DNA from: an uncultured Flavobacteriales bacterium
GTDB taxonomy: Bacteria > Bacteroidota > Bacteroidia > Flavobacteriales_D > Crocinitomicaceae
Assembly: GCA_913031405.1 (NCBI GenBank)
Contig: CAJWCX010000012.1
Coordinates: 1-12,285, forward strand
Length of the DNA: 12,285 nt
Direction of reading: 5' to 3'
Position 1 is the stretch's first letter. Each line of letters starts with the position of its first letter. The position numbers and the translations under genes were made by a program. The notes beneath the pieces are model-generated. The model did no database searches. It was not told the origin of the DNA and was given only the letters and a program-made list of their open reading frames with translations. Below are positions 7,201 to 12,285 of this stretch, piece after piece.

Positions 7201-10200
7201 AATTCATTTACAACTACTGCAATGGTTTCATCATCAGAACAACCAGCACTCGAACCAACCACAGTCAGATTATAATTCCCTGGTGCAAAATTCTCACTGC
7301 TGATTTCACTGTTTGGAGAATCTATTCCTTCAGGAATTCCATCGATATAAAATTGATAGGTGTCCGCGCCATTTGCCGTATATACAACCTCGTCACCAGC
7401 ACAAAAAATATTGTCAACATCTGTACTTTGCATTCCCACATTAGGAACTGGATTCACAATAAAATCAATCTGATTTGATACACTAGCACAGCCCAATAAC
7501 GAGCCCTCAACCACAATTCCATCTCCATCATTAATGCTTATTGTTGAAAAAGAAGTGTTCGCAGAAATAGGCCCTTGAGGCACACCATCTAGGAAAAACT
7601 GATAGCTATCGCCTCCTGAGGAGGTGAAAGAAACGGAATCACCTTGACAAATCTCATTATCCGAATCATCGGTCACAACGGAAATATTTGGAATTACATT
7701 TACTGTGACGAGTATCGGGTCACTAAAGTCATCACACCCATTGGCAGAAAACCCTTGAACAATAATGGTATCAACTCCAACCGGAAGGGTTGGGTTGGTT
7801 AAGGTGTTGTCGTTACTAAGGGCTTGATAAACACTTCCATTGACCCAAAAAGCATAGTTGGAAGCATTCACTCCCGTAATCGTGATTGGGTCTTGTTCAC
7901 ATAAAATATTATCGACATCATTGCTGAAAAGGTTCACAACAGGGTTAACTAAAACACTAAAGGATTCTTGAGCAGTAATGACACAAGTGTTTGATTCTCC
8001 CTGAACTGAAATGATCTCGTTATTCTGCAAGTTTGAAGTCTCAAACGTGCTTACTGTACTAGGTGTGCCCTGTGAAACTCCATCAATGAAGAACTCATAT
8101 TGATCCGCTCCGGATGCGGTAAATTCAACGGAAGTACCAGCACAAATAGTATTGTCTCCGTCGTCATTATTTGAAAGACTTGTTGAAGGCGCCTGAAGAA
8201 TCGTTGTCACAATCTCAGGGCTCATTTGAGTACATCCCCCGAGACTGCCTAATGCTGATACCACAGCATTATTGTTCATTCCAGAGCCTAGATAAATATT
8301 ATTCGTTCCCGGTCCTTGAACAGAATTCCCGTCCAAAAAGAACTCGTAAAATCCGGCTCCAGAAGCCGTAAATATGACCTGTTCATTAGAGCAGATTGTA
8401 TTGTCAGCATCTGAAGATGAAACCTGAGTATTTGGTGCGGGATTGACAATATAATGAAACGTTTGAGGGGCTTCTTGCGCACAACCAAAATTGGATGACC
8501 CTCGCAGGGATACCGTATCATTTGCCGTCAACGAAGAGGTCGTATAACTTGAACTCAAAGAAGGTCCCTGAACACTTAATCCATTAATGAAAAACTCATA
8601 TTGATCTGCTCCCGAACCAGTAAAGGTCACCTGCTCATTACCACAAATTACATTTCCACCAGAGGACTCTATAAGGGAAACAACCGGTAGTGGATTCACA
8701 TTAAACGTGATAGAAGATGTATCAGTGCATTCATTATCGTCGACAACGACTACAGAAATAATATCATTATCAATTATACCTGTTGTGTTGTAATATCCTA
8801 TCGTATCCGATATGGGAGTCACTCCATTTCCATTGCTTAAAAAAGCATATTGATAGGTGAGATCACCTGATGAAGCAGTAAAAGATACATTATCACCAGA
8901 ACAAATGGATGAGTCTAAATCATCAGAAACAAAAGTATAATCTGGCAGATTATTAACTACAAAAACGTATTGATGCATAGTATCGCTTACACAGCCGTTT
9001 TCATAGGCGAGAATACTTACGGTATCCAAATTGGACAATAAACTTGTAACATACATTGTGTCATTTACAGATGCGGTATTTTGTGAAACCCCATTGTAAA
9101 AATATTCAAATTGGACACCTGAAATAGGACTTTGTGATTCGAATATCACCTCATCACCTTGGCAAATCGTTGTATCTGATTCAGAGGTTGAAGAATAAAG
9201 CGTAGCTTGATTAATATGTATGACCTGAATCGATGTATCCGTACATGAATTGATCTTGTTAGTAGCTACTAATGACACATTGAAATCACCACTGTTCTCA
9301 AATACATGCTGATTGGTATCTAAATTATAAATCGCTGTAACTGGGGTCGCTTCAAAATAGATACTATCAATAGACAATTTAAAGTCAACTGAAACATCTG
9401 CGCCGAGAATATCATTTGTTGCTTTCCACTTTGGTTGATTGGATTCGGACAGATATGACACATCCGAACCAAAATATATGGTCAATGAATCTGTTGGTAA
9501 TAAATTGACTGCAGTCACATCAAAAGAAATGGTATCAGATCCTATCTGCAAGGAGGTGGAAGATAAGGTGTCCTCAAAAAAAGTGTGTTCATCAAAAACA
9601 CCACTTGTTGCTATATTGGCCTCAAAATCAATACCGTTTTTATAAATTTTAATGCGTGGTCGATATTTGTAAGCGGCTTGTAAAGCTGATGTGTCCATAT
9701 CAACAAGATAAACATCACCTCCAGTTGAATTAATCAAATCCATCCTGTAAGCGATAGAAAAACTATAGTTCATAGATTCGTAACCTTGAGTTGTGAAGGC
9801 ACTACCAGATGAAGGAGTAAATAAAGATTGACCATCCGTTATTTCAGTCCAAGATAAAATTTGCCCATAACTTGTTGTGTCAATACCTGGTGGTTGAGGA
9901 AAGTTTAGCACAGTGGAGGTCGTGGCCTCAATTACACCCGATGAGTTTCCAAGATAAGATTCATCATTGTATTCCCAGCTATAATTTATTAAACCAGAAG
10001 TTGTTGAGGTATTAGTGAATAGTGTCGTGTCCCCAAAACAAAATGGTCCATTTGCAATAAAATCAGCAGTAACGGAAGAAGTCGGATCAAATATCCAACC
10101 AAGGTCATTGCCCCCATTGTCAATAGAATGGTATAAAGTTAAGGTCTCTCCTGGTAAAGCGTTTATTTGTTGAACTTTTAGGCCTAGTCCTACAAAATCT

Positions 10201-11228
10201 ATTGATGAATTTAATTTGATTAAGCTTGCGGTACTTCCAGTTGATGAAGTGTCCGATGACGCAATCGTTATCATGTCTTTACAGTCCCCTTTTAGAGTCA
10301 GGCTGTCAGCAACCGTTTGAGAGGAACCCTCTTTTATGTGAATTGTTGATCCGGCGATGACCTTAAGTTTATTAAAGGTATTATCACCCTCTATGGTTTG
10401 AAGATTTGTAAGGGGCTTAAAATTTAATGTGACATCGTTAAAAGCAAGGTTTTCTGTTTTAAGATTGTTTAAAAAATCTAACGTATCCCCAATGTAAAGA
10501 AGCGAATTGGATGCGTCAAAAACCAATGAAGTATCTCCAGAAGAATTGAACTCAAGAGATAAATACACGGTGGAATTCGAAATGTCAACAGATCTTAAAT
10601 CTGAACCACTGAATGGGTTGTTAATGGTTTTTAACGACCCCGTTTTAAGTGCATTTCCCTGTGTAGATAGATTTCCTGTAACTAAGATACAACTTGAACT
10701 ATCTGACATAAGAATATCTGACGCAAAAATCAATGAATCTGAAGTGTTGTCCATAATGATTTGGAAGGCACAGTCTATGGACGCACTGTCTGCATCAAAT
10801 ACCGATTGCTGCACGAACTGAATCCCACTAAAGTTGACGTTTCTTCTTAAAGATAACATTTTGTTTAGGGTAATATCGCCATATGCATATAGGGTCGAAT
10901 CGAAAATTAAAACTTGTTCGTCTGCTATACCACTCCAATCCATTGAATAAAAGGAGCCGTCATCATTGATGGTTACTTCTTGATTGGCAAGACTAAAAGA
11001 ATTTTCATCAAAAACCACAGCATCGTCCTGGCCTGGAACTGTCGAAGCAGAAGCTCCTCCTGAAGAAATTGACCAATGAGAAACATCCGTCCAATCGCCT
11101 CCATCTCCGACCCAATAATATGTAGTTCCTGGGGCTTGTGAGAAAACCGTATTCCCATGAAAAACAAGAATGCTTATAAGCAAAAAAGCACCTACCTTAA
11201 TTGTATTTGAGACTTTTTTATAACGCAT
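4233..11228 (-). CDS. Giant T9SS-secreted modular protein: beta-rich N-terminus, split PKD, Ig-like array, RCC1 propeller, type A sorting domain
   Basis: This 2,331-residue exported protein is predicted to be a surface-displayed or released adhesin-like polymer; its ligand is unknown. Domains in order: signal peptide (1 to about 31); beta-rich module from YYWVGDGGDW (37-46) to GGNDLGWIF (372-380); PKD-like domain (about 386-673) interrupted by roughly 200 residues; thirteen Ig-like repeats (about 676-1748); an Ig-like domain interrupted by a seven-bladed RCC1-type propeller (about 1752-2175, propeller 1812-2152); a last Ig-like domain (2177-2242); and the T9SS type A sorting domain (2253-2331, IYPNP at 2256-2260). 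The frame is intact over nearly 7 kb, which argues for selection. Most of the sequence is rich in Asp, Ser, Thr and Asn and poor in Lys. The ATG overlaps the end of the upstream OmpA-family gene by 11 bp, suggesting one operon. The 3' end faces the acyl-CoA oxidase gene with 6 bp between. No catalytic domain is recognisable. Confidence 0.95.
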   Translation of the reverse strand: MRYKKVSNTIKVGAFLLISILVFHGNTVFSQAPGTTYYWVGDGGDWTDVSHWSISSGGASASTVPGQDDAVVFDENSFSLANQEVTINDDGSFYSMDWSGIADEQVLIFDSTLYAYGDITLNKMLSLRRNVNFSGIQFVQQSVFDADSASIDCAFQIIMDNTSDSLIFASDILMSDSSSCILVTGNLSTQGNALKTGSLKTINNPFSGSDLRSVDISNSTVYLSLEFNSSGDTSLVFDASNSLLYIGDTLDFLNNLKTENLAFNDVTLNFKPLTNLQTIEGDNTFNKLKVIAGSTIHIKEGSSQTVADSLTLKGDCKDMITIASSDTSSTGSTASLIKLNSSIDFVGLGLKVQQINALPGETLTLYHSIDNGGNDLGWIFDPTSSVTADFIANGPFCFGDTTLFTNTSTTSGLINYSWEYNDESYLGNSSGVIEATTSTVLNFPQPPGIDTTSYGQILSWTEITDGQSLFTPSSGSAFTTQGYESMNYSFSIAYRMDLINSTGGDVYLVDMDTSALQAAYKYRPRIKIYKNGIDFEANIATSGVFDEHTFFEDTLSSTSLQIGSDTISFDVTAVNLLPTDSLTIYFGSDVSYLSESNQPKWKATNDILGADVSVDFKLSIDSIYFEATPVTAIYNLDTNQHVFENSGDFNVSLVATNKINSCTDTSIQVIHINQATLYSSTSESDTTICQGDEVIFESQSPISGVQFEYFYNGVSQNTASVNDTMYVTSLLSNLDTVSILAYENGCVSDTMHQYVFVVNNLPDYTFVSDDLDSSICSGDNVSFTASSGDLTYQYAFLSNGNGVTPISDTIGYYNTTGIIDNDIISVVVVDDNECTDTSSITFNVNPLPVVSLIESSGGNVICGNEQVTFTGSGADQYEFFINGLSVQGPSLSSSYTTSSLTANDTVSLRGSSNFGCAQEAPQTFHYIVNPAPNTQVSSSDADNTICSNEQVIFTASGAGFYEFFLDGNSVQGPGTNNIYLGSGMNNNAVVSALGSLGGCTQMSPEIVTTILQAPSTSLSNNDDGDNTICAGTSVEFTASGADQYEFFIDGVSQGTPSTVSTFETSNLQNNEIISVQGESNTCVITAQESFSVLVNPVVNLFSNDVDNILCEQDPITITGVNASNYAFWVNGSVYQALSNDNTLTNPTLPVGVDTIIVQGFSANGCDDFSDPILVTVNVIPNISVVTDDSDNEICQGDSVSFTSSGGDSYQFFLDGVPQGPISANTSFSTISINDGDGIVVEGSLLGCASVSNQIDFIVNPVPNVGMQSTDVDNIFCAGDEVVYTANGADTYQFYIDGIPEGIDSPNSEISSENFAPGNYNLTVVGSSAGCSDDETIAVVVNELPVAGLSSSDVDNSICSGQNVVFTASGGSTYLFYIEATPQGVPSFSNEWMTSGLEEGNEISVLVITSQGCKDSISTGPFTVFESPNIILTSSVTSSSICSGDNVEFEAVGAPVFEYFLDGESLGITGSTVNIDSLENAQPIFVLGTSSQGCTDTSNIISYNVFQSPLVSLFNYDDTTLCIDESTNLEAFGADMYQFYVNGAPFGGFDLNTSFNETLNHLDEVSVIGESNGCLSILTNQIQFSVYDYPFLNSSSSDNDNVICAQDTVVFSASGGESFDFLLNGQLMQSGALDVYEAYPIGNQDLIQVLTLNADCPSDTTSYLFSVNEMDLILSISPSNMVCTGDLISISADGGDEYQFLINGEPQSNFDTLGVLEDISVNDLDQLGFSAYNTSTGCYQTYGDYILIHVQETPSITSEGPFSICNGDSVLLVSNYSYGNQWYLDGLEITGANDTLLYASLSGNYSFTGTHGGQGEVWSIGQNASGIHGSGNNFDSPEPQMANHLDVFNAIYAGSGFMTGVNELNQVFTWGENNTGQLGNGTFTSSNIPLQTPALENIRSCAASGSSVMAVTSDGEVFVWGGNSEGELGIGSVAVVNYPIAHPTLIGVDSIAAGLNHFVILKNDGTVWSVGENEFGQLGIGSTSDEVEPVLISELSNIAYVAAGDRHSVAIDSSGMVYVWGNNSSGQLGTGDLNTRLSPEVIELSSIVSADGGSNHSLFLRGNGEAFSCGDNSFGQLGNGSINPLIPNRIEITGVSQVSAGKYTSIFGRSDYSVFGCGSNLEHQISGQLTSQYNEPVHMSHIHGASFIVASETSSHFIYSISKSCVSSETEIDVLSVPNPIITVQGEDTLMASSGFAYQWYLEGNPLPDAIDQYYVPETTGSYSVEITSDNGCSSISDTVFFGMSSILNLQEAQVEIYPNPAQNQLFIENNKDHAQWQISIRDQVGRIVYESISYEETIILNIEHLHTGNYFVTINESSQGQTYRFTKMRGN
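4236..4472 (-). other. T9SS type A C-terminal sorting domain of the giant protein
   Basis: Residues 2253-2331 start with VEIYPNPAQNQLFIE, then an IRDQVGRIVYE strand, then HTGNYFVTI (2306-2314) and FTKM just before the C-terminus. These are the usual landmarks of the Por secretion tail (TIGR04183 type). In known T9SS cargo this domain directs passage through the outer membrane and is then removed, often with attachment of the protein to A-LPS. The secretion machinery itself is not in the window. Confidence 0.93.
4503..4700 (-). other. Terminal Ig-like domain before the sorting domain
   Basis: Residues 2177-2242 show QWYLEG (2198-2203), TGSYSVEITSDNGCSS (2219-2234) and DTVFF, the pattern of Bacteroidota Ig/PKD-like domains that sit before T9SS tails. 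It is shorter than the upstream repeats and lacks their first cysteine motif. It is the best internal template for recognising the interrupted domain just upstream. Confidence 0.8.
4773..5795 (-). repeat. Seven RCC1-type repeats forming a predicted beta-propeller
   Basis: Residues 1812-2152 contain seven repeats, whose VW/VF-x-x-G starts lie at 1816, 1866, 1916, 1966, 2016, 2065 and 2113, a spacing of 48-50 residues. Blades 2 to 6 carry the RCC1 signature GxNxxGQLGxG or close to it (for example GENNTGQLGNG). The first (GQNASGIHGSG) and last (GSNLEHQISGQ) are degenerate, as is common for edge blades. Seven blades make a full RCC1 propeller, a fold used for binding proteins or other ligands. 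The blades differ in sequence, so they are not a recent duplication. Confidence 0.92.
5466..5473 (-). repeat. Eight-base G tract (coding strand) inside the RCC1 region
   Basis: The plus strand has C8; on the coding strand the run spans the codons for W1919, G1920 and G1921. It lies in frame in the conserved blade motif VWGGN, so protein sequence alone could explain it. Gain or loss of one base would cut off the remaining blades and the sorting domain. Confidence 0.6.
5985..9203 (-). repeat. Array of thirteen Ig-like repeats in the giant protein
   Basis: Residues about 676-1748 hold thirteen repeats whose first conserved cysteine lies at 689, 776, 862, 946, 1029, 1110, 1194, 1276, 1358, 1441, 1521, 1603 and 1682; the interrupted fourteenth has it at 1764. 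Spacing is 79-87, mostly 82-84. The common pattern is [acidic]-DN-x-I-C-x-G-D/E-x-V-x-F-x-A-S-G, then a YEFF-DG strand and turn, then a second cysteine (GC or similar) near the end of most repeats. Two cysteines per unit suggest a disulfide, which would suit an extracellular location. DNA-level similarity between units is confined to short patches, so the array is old rather than freshly amplified. The repeats resemble PKD-like/Ig-like units of Bacteroidota surface proteins; the exact Pfam family is not assigned here. Confidence 0.9.
9210..10073 (-). other. PKD-like domain with a large internal insertion
   Basis: Residues 386-673 open like a PKD domain (ADFIANGPFCFGDTTLF, then SWEYND at 417-422 in place of WDFGDG). 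They close like one too (HVFENSGDFNVSLVATN at 641-657, then CTDTS). About 200 residues (roughly 425-632) lie between these halves, where a normal PKD domain has a short loop. The inserted part is beta-rich by eye and has no cysteine; I do not recognise its family. Confidence 0.65.
10089..11120 (-). other. N-terminal beta-rich module of the giant protein
   Basis: Residues 37-380 begin with YYWVGDGGDWTDVSHWS and VPGQDDAVVFDENSF and end with DNGGNDLGWIF. This start-and-end pair is common in large Bacteroidota secreted proteins ending in T9SS tails. Between them are many short hydrophobic strands separated by Asn/Ser/Asp turns, which suggests a beta-solenoid or similar fold. No catalytic motif is visible. 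Confidence 0.6.
11136..11228 (-). other. Sec signal peptide of the giant protein
   Basis: Residues 1-31 have a basic start (MRYKK), a hydrophobic core (VGAFLLISILVF, 12-23) and a polar end VFSQ before APG. Cleavage probably falls at about residue 30-32. There is no lipobox cysteine, so this is a type I signal rather than a lipoprotein signal, as expected for T9SS cargo. Confidence 0.88.
11218..11228 (-). promoter_or_regulatory. 11-bp gene overlap, likely translational coupling of OmpA gene and giant gene
   Basis: The coding strand reads ATGCGTTATAA: the ATG of the giant gene lies inside the last codons of the OmpA-family gene, whose TAA ends the overlap. An AAAAGG stretch directly abuts the ATG, too close to act as a normal ribosome binding site. 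Initiation probably depends on ribosomes finishing the upstream gene. No promoter space exists between the two genes. Confidence 0.7.
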
Positions 11229-12285
11229 CCTTTTGATTTCTCTGTTTAATTGAAAATCTGACTACTCTGTTTTCTGCATGTTCTTCCTCGTTACATGCTG
11301 AACAAGATTTTAACGGGGCAGATTCCCCTAAGGCGTTAATCACAATTTGATATTCAGGTACACCCATTAGCATAAGGCTTTCTTTTACCTTTTCTCCCCT
11401 TTTTTGACTCAACTTCTGATTGTAATCATCAGTTCCCCGTTCATCAGCATGACAATCTAAGTGAATCTTGAATCCAGAGTCCTCAATAAGTGTAAGCAAT
11501 ATAGAATCCATGACAATAGCTTCAATAGGATCTGATTTGTCAAAATTAAAATGCACAAGCTGGCTGTACTCTAATAATTCATCTTTCGGATCGATATCTA
11601 TAGTTCTTAGTTCAACTACCTCCGTCGGAATGGAGTCATAAATAATCTGGTAAATATCATCATCACCAGTTCCATTAAATCGATTGGAAGTATATCGAGC
11701 AGCCAATATTGTTGAGTCTTTAAAATAATTGAAATCATCCATTGGACCGTTTATAGGTCCCTTTAAATGTGTGATTTTATTTGTTTTAAATGAATAATTG
11801 TAAACATCGAGCTTCCCATAACCTATTCTTCCATTCGAAGAAAAACAGAGACTTCCATCTTGCTGAAACAGGGGGAACACTTCATTCCATTTGGAATTAA
11901 TCAAATCAAAAGCTTGAGGTTGAATCCATTCATCACCTCTTCGTTCTGATATATAAATATCGGCGTGATCAGAGTTTCTCTTTTTCTTACTGAAGGCAAG
12001 TTTTGTTCCTAACGAATTGATTGAAACATGAGCACAAGCAGATGAGTCTTCAAAACCCGAATACTTCCATTTTTGAACCTTGTCAATACGGTGGAGATTC
12101 ACATCATATTCTCCCAGGTAAAGATGGGGAGACATATAACCTTCATTATTACTTATTGGTTCTGAATAAGAAATAAAAACCTCATTCGTATTTGGAACAA
12201 AGCACAAGGAATTAATAGAAGTAAGTCGTAAAGAATCGGGAAGAGTTATAGGGTGTGGAATATCAGAATGATTCGGTATTATGCT
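11218..12285 (-). CDS. PD40 propeller-OmpA family envelope protein, N-terminus outside the window
   Basis: The frame is open to the right edge, giving 355 residues (window residue 1 is at 12285); the true start is upstream and unseen. The first part holds PD40/WD40-like blades, for example INSLGTKLAFSKKK (about 89-102), NEVFPLFQQDGSLCFSSNG (about 134-152) with GKLDVY, and SNRFNGTGDDDIYQI (about 200-214). The C-terminal 104 residues form an OmpA/Pal domain: LVHFNFDKSD (243-252), then CHADERGTDDYNQKLSQKRG. D281 and R296 there lie 15 residues apart, like the diaminopimelate-contacting pair of OmpA, and ENRVVRFSI closes the domain. The protein probably binds peptidoglycan in the periplasm. In Bacteroidota, such proteins often sit beside genes for large secreted surface proteins. 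Here the stop codon overlaps the start of the giant T9SS cargo gene, implying co-expression. A signal peptide, lipobox or TPR region may lie in the missing part. Confidence 0.92.
   Translation of the reverse strand, partial: SIIPNHSDIPHPITLPDSLRLTSINSLCFVPNTNEVFISYSEPISNNEGYMSPHLYLGEYDVNLHRIDKVQKWKYSGFEDSSACAHVSINSLGTKLAFSKKKRNSDHADIYISERRGDEWIQPQAFDLINSKWNEVFPLFQQDGSLCFSSNGRIGYGKLDVYNYSFKTNKITHLKGPINGPMDDFNYFKDSTILAARYTSNRFNGTGDDDIYQIIYDSIPTEVVELRTIDIDPKDELLEYSQLVHFNFDKSDPIEAIVMDSILLTLIEDSGFKIHLDCHADERGTDDYNQKLSQKRGEKVKESLMLMGVPEYQIVINALGESAPLKSCSACNEEEHAENRVVRFSIKQRNQKDAL
11248..11559 (-). other. OmpA/Pal-type peptidoglycan-binding domain
   Basis: Window residues 243-346 of the PD40-OmpA protein. 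The beta-alpha-beta order is visible: HFNFDKS, helix AIVMDSILLTLIE, strand FKIHLDCHAD, helix KLSQKRGEKVKESLMLMG, strand YQIVINALGES, and ENRVVRFSI at the end. A cysteine pair (CSAC) precedes the EEEH-ENR segment. The domain ends only nine residues before the C-terminus. Confidence 0.92.

Noticed and set aside
8288..8521. A 77-codon open frame on the minus strand inside the giant gene.
   Set aside because: It lies in another frame of the Ig-like array, has basic low-complexity sequence and no recognisable domain. It is a shadow of the main gene.
5985..9203. The repeat array as a recent DNA-level tandem duplication or possible assembly collapse.
   Set aside because: The units are similar in protein pattern but diverged in nucleotide sequence, with only short shared patches.
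10507..10821. A 104-codon open frame on the plus strand opposite the giant gene.
   Set aside because: It is antisense to a strongly supported coding region, with no domain, leader or partner gene. Long genes of this composition often leave such frames open.
12205..12207. A TTG that could start the OmpA-family gene.
   Set aside because: The same frame continues without a stop for another 26 codons to the window edge, and the sequence there (for example LRLTSINSLCFVP) reads on into a propeller blade. The true start is outside the window.

Overview
The window is AT-rich and comes from a member of the Bacteroidota, most likely a flavobacterium-like, possibly aquatic lineage. The strongest evidence is a giant secreted protein ending in a type IX secretion (T9SS) type A sorting domain, a fusion of PD40 propeller blades to an OmpA domain in the gene before it, and start codons in A/T-rich leaders without clear Shine-Dalgarno sequences. 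One upstream region also has a Bacteroidota-style TAnnTTTG promoter box. The exact genus cannot be read from the sequence.

Layout, left to right. Positions 1-656 (minus) hold most of a six-transmembrane, voltage-sensor-type potassium channel whose C-terminus lies outside the window. After 166 bp, 823-2070 (minus) encodes a compact diflavin reductase (FMN flavodoxin domain plus NADPH/FAD reductase domain, no connecting domain). A 269-bp divergent intergenic region follows, with a candidate -7 box and a dyad. Then 2340-4226 (plus) encodes an acyl-CoA oxidase/dehydrogenase-like flavoenzyme. It converges, with only 6 bp between stop codons, on a 6,996-bp gene (4233-11228, minus) for a 2,331-residue surface or secreted protein. 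That gene overlaps by 11 bp the end of a PD40-OmpA envelope gene (11218 to the right edge, minus), whose start is outside the window.

The right half (4233-12285) is the distinctive part. Two co-oriented, overlapping genes encode a peptidoglycan-binding OmpA-family protein and then a giant T9SS cargo. By inference they form one surface module: the OmpA protein would sit in the periplasm or outer membrane and the giant protein would be exported and displayed or released. The giant protein has, in order, a signal peptide, a beta-rich N-terminal module, a PKD-like domain interrupted by about 200 residues, thirteen intact Ig-like repeats at about 82-residue pitch, a fourteenth Ig-like repeat apparently interrupted by a complete seven-bladed RCC1-type propeller, a last Ig-like domain, and the sorting domain.

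The left half is metabolic and transport housekeeping with no obvious functional link to the right half. I saw no tRNA, rRNA, CRISPR array, insertion sequence or phage gene. No gap between genes is longer than about 270 bp.
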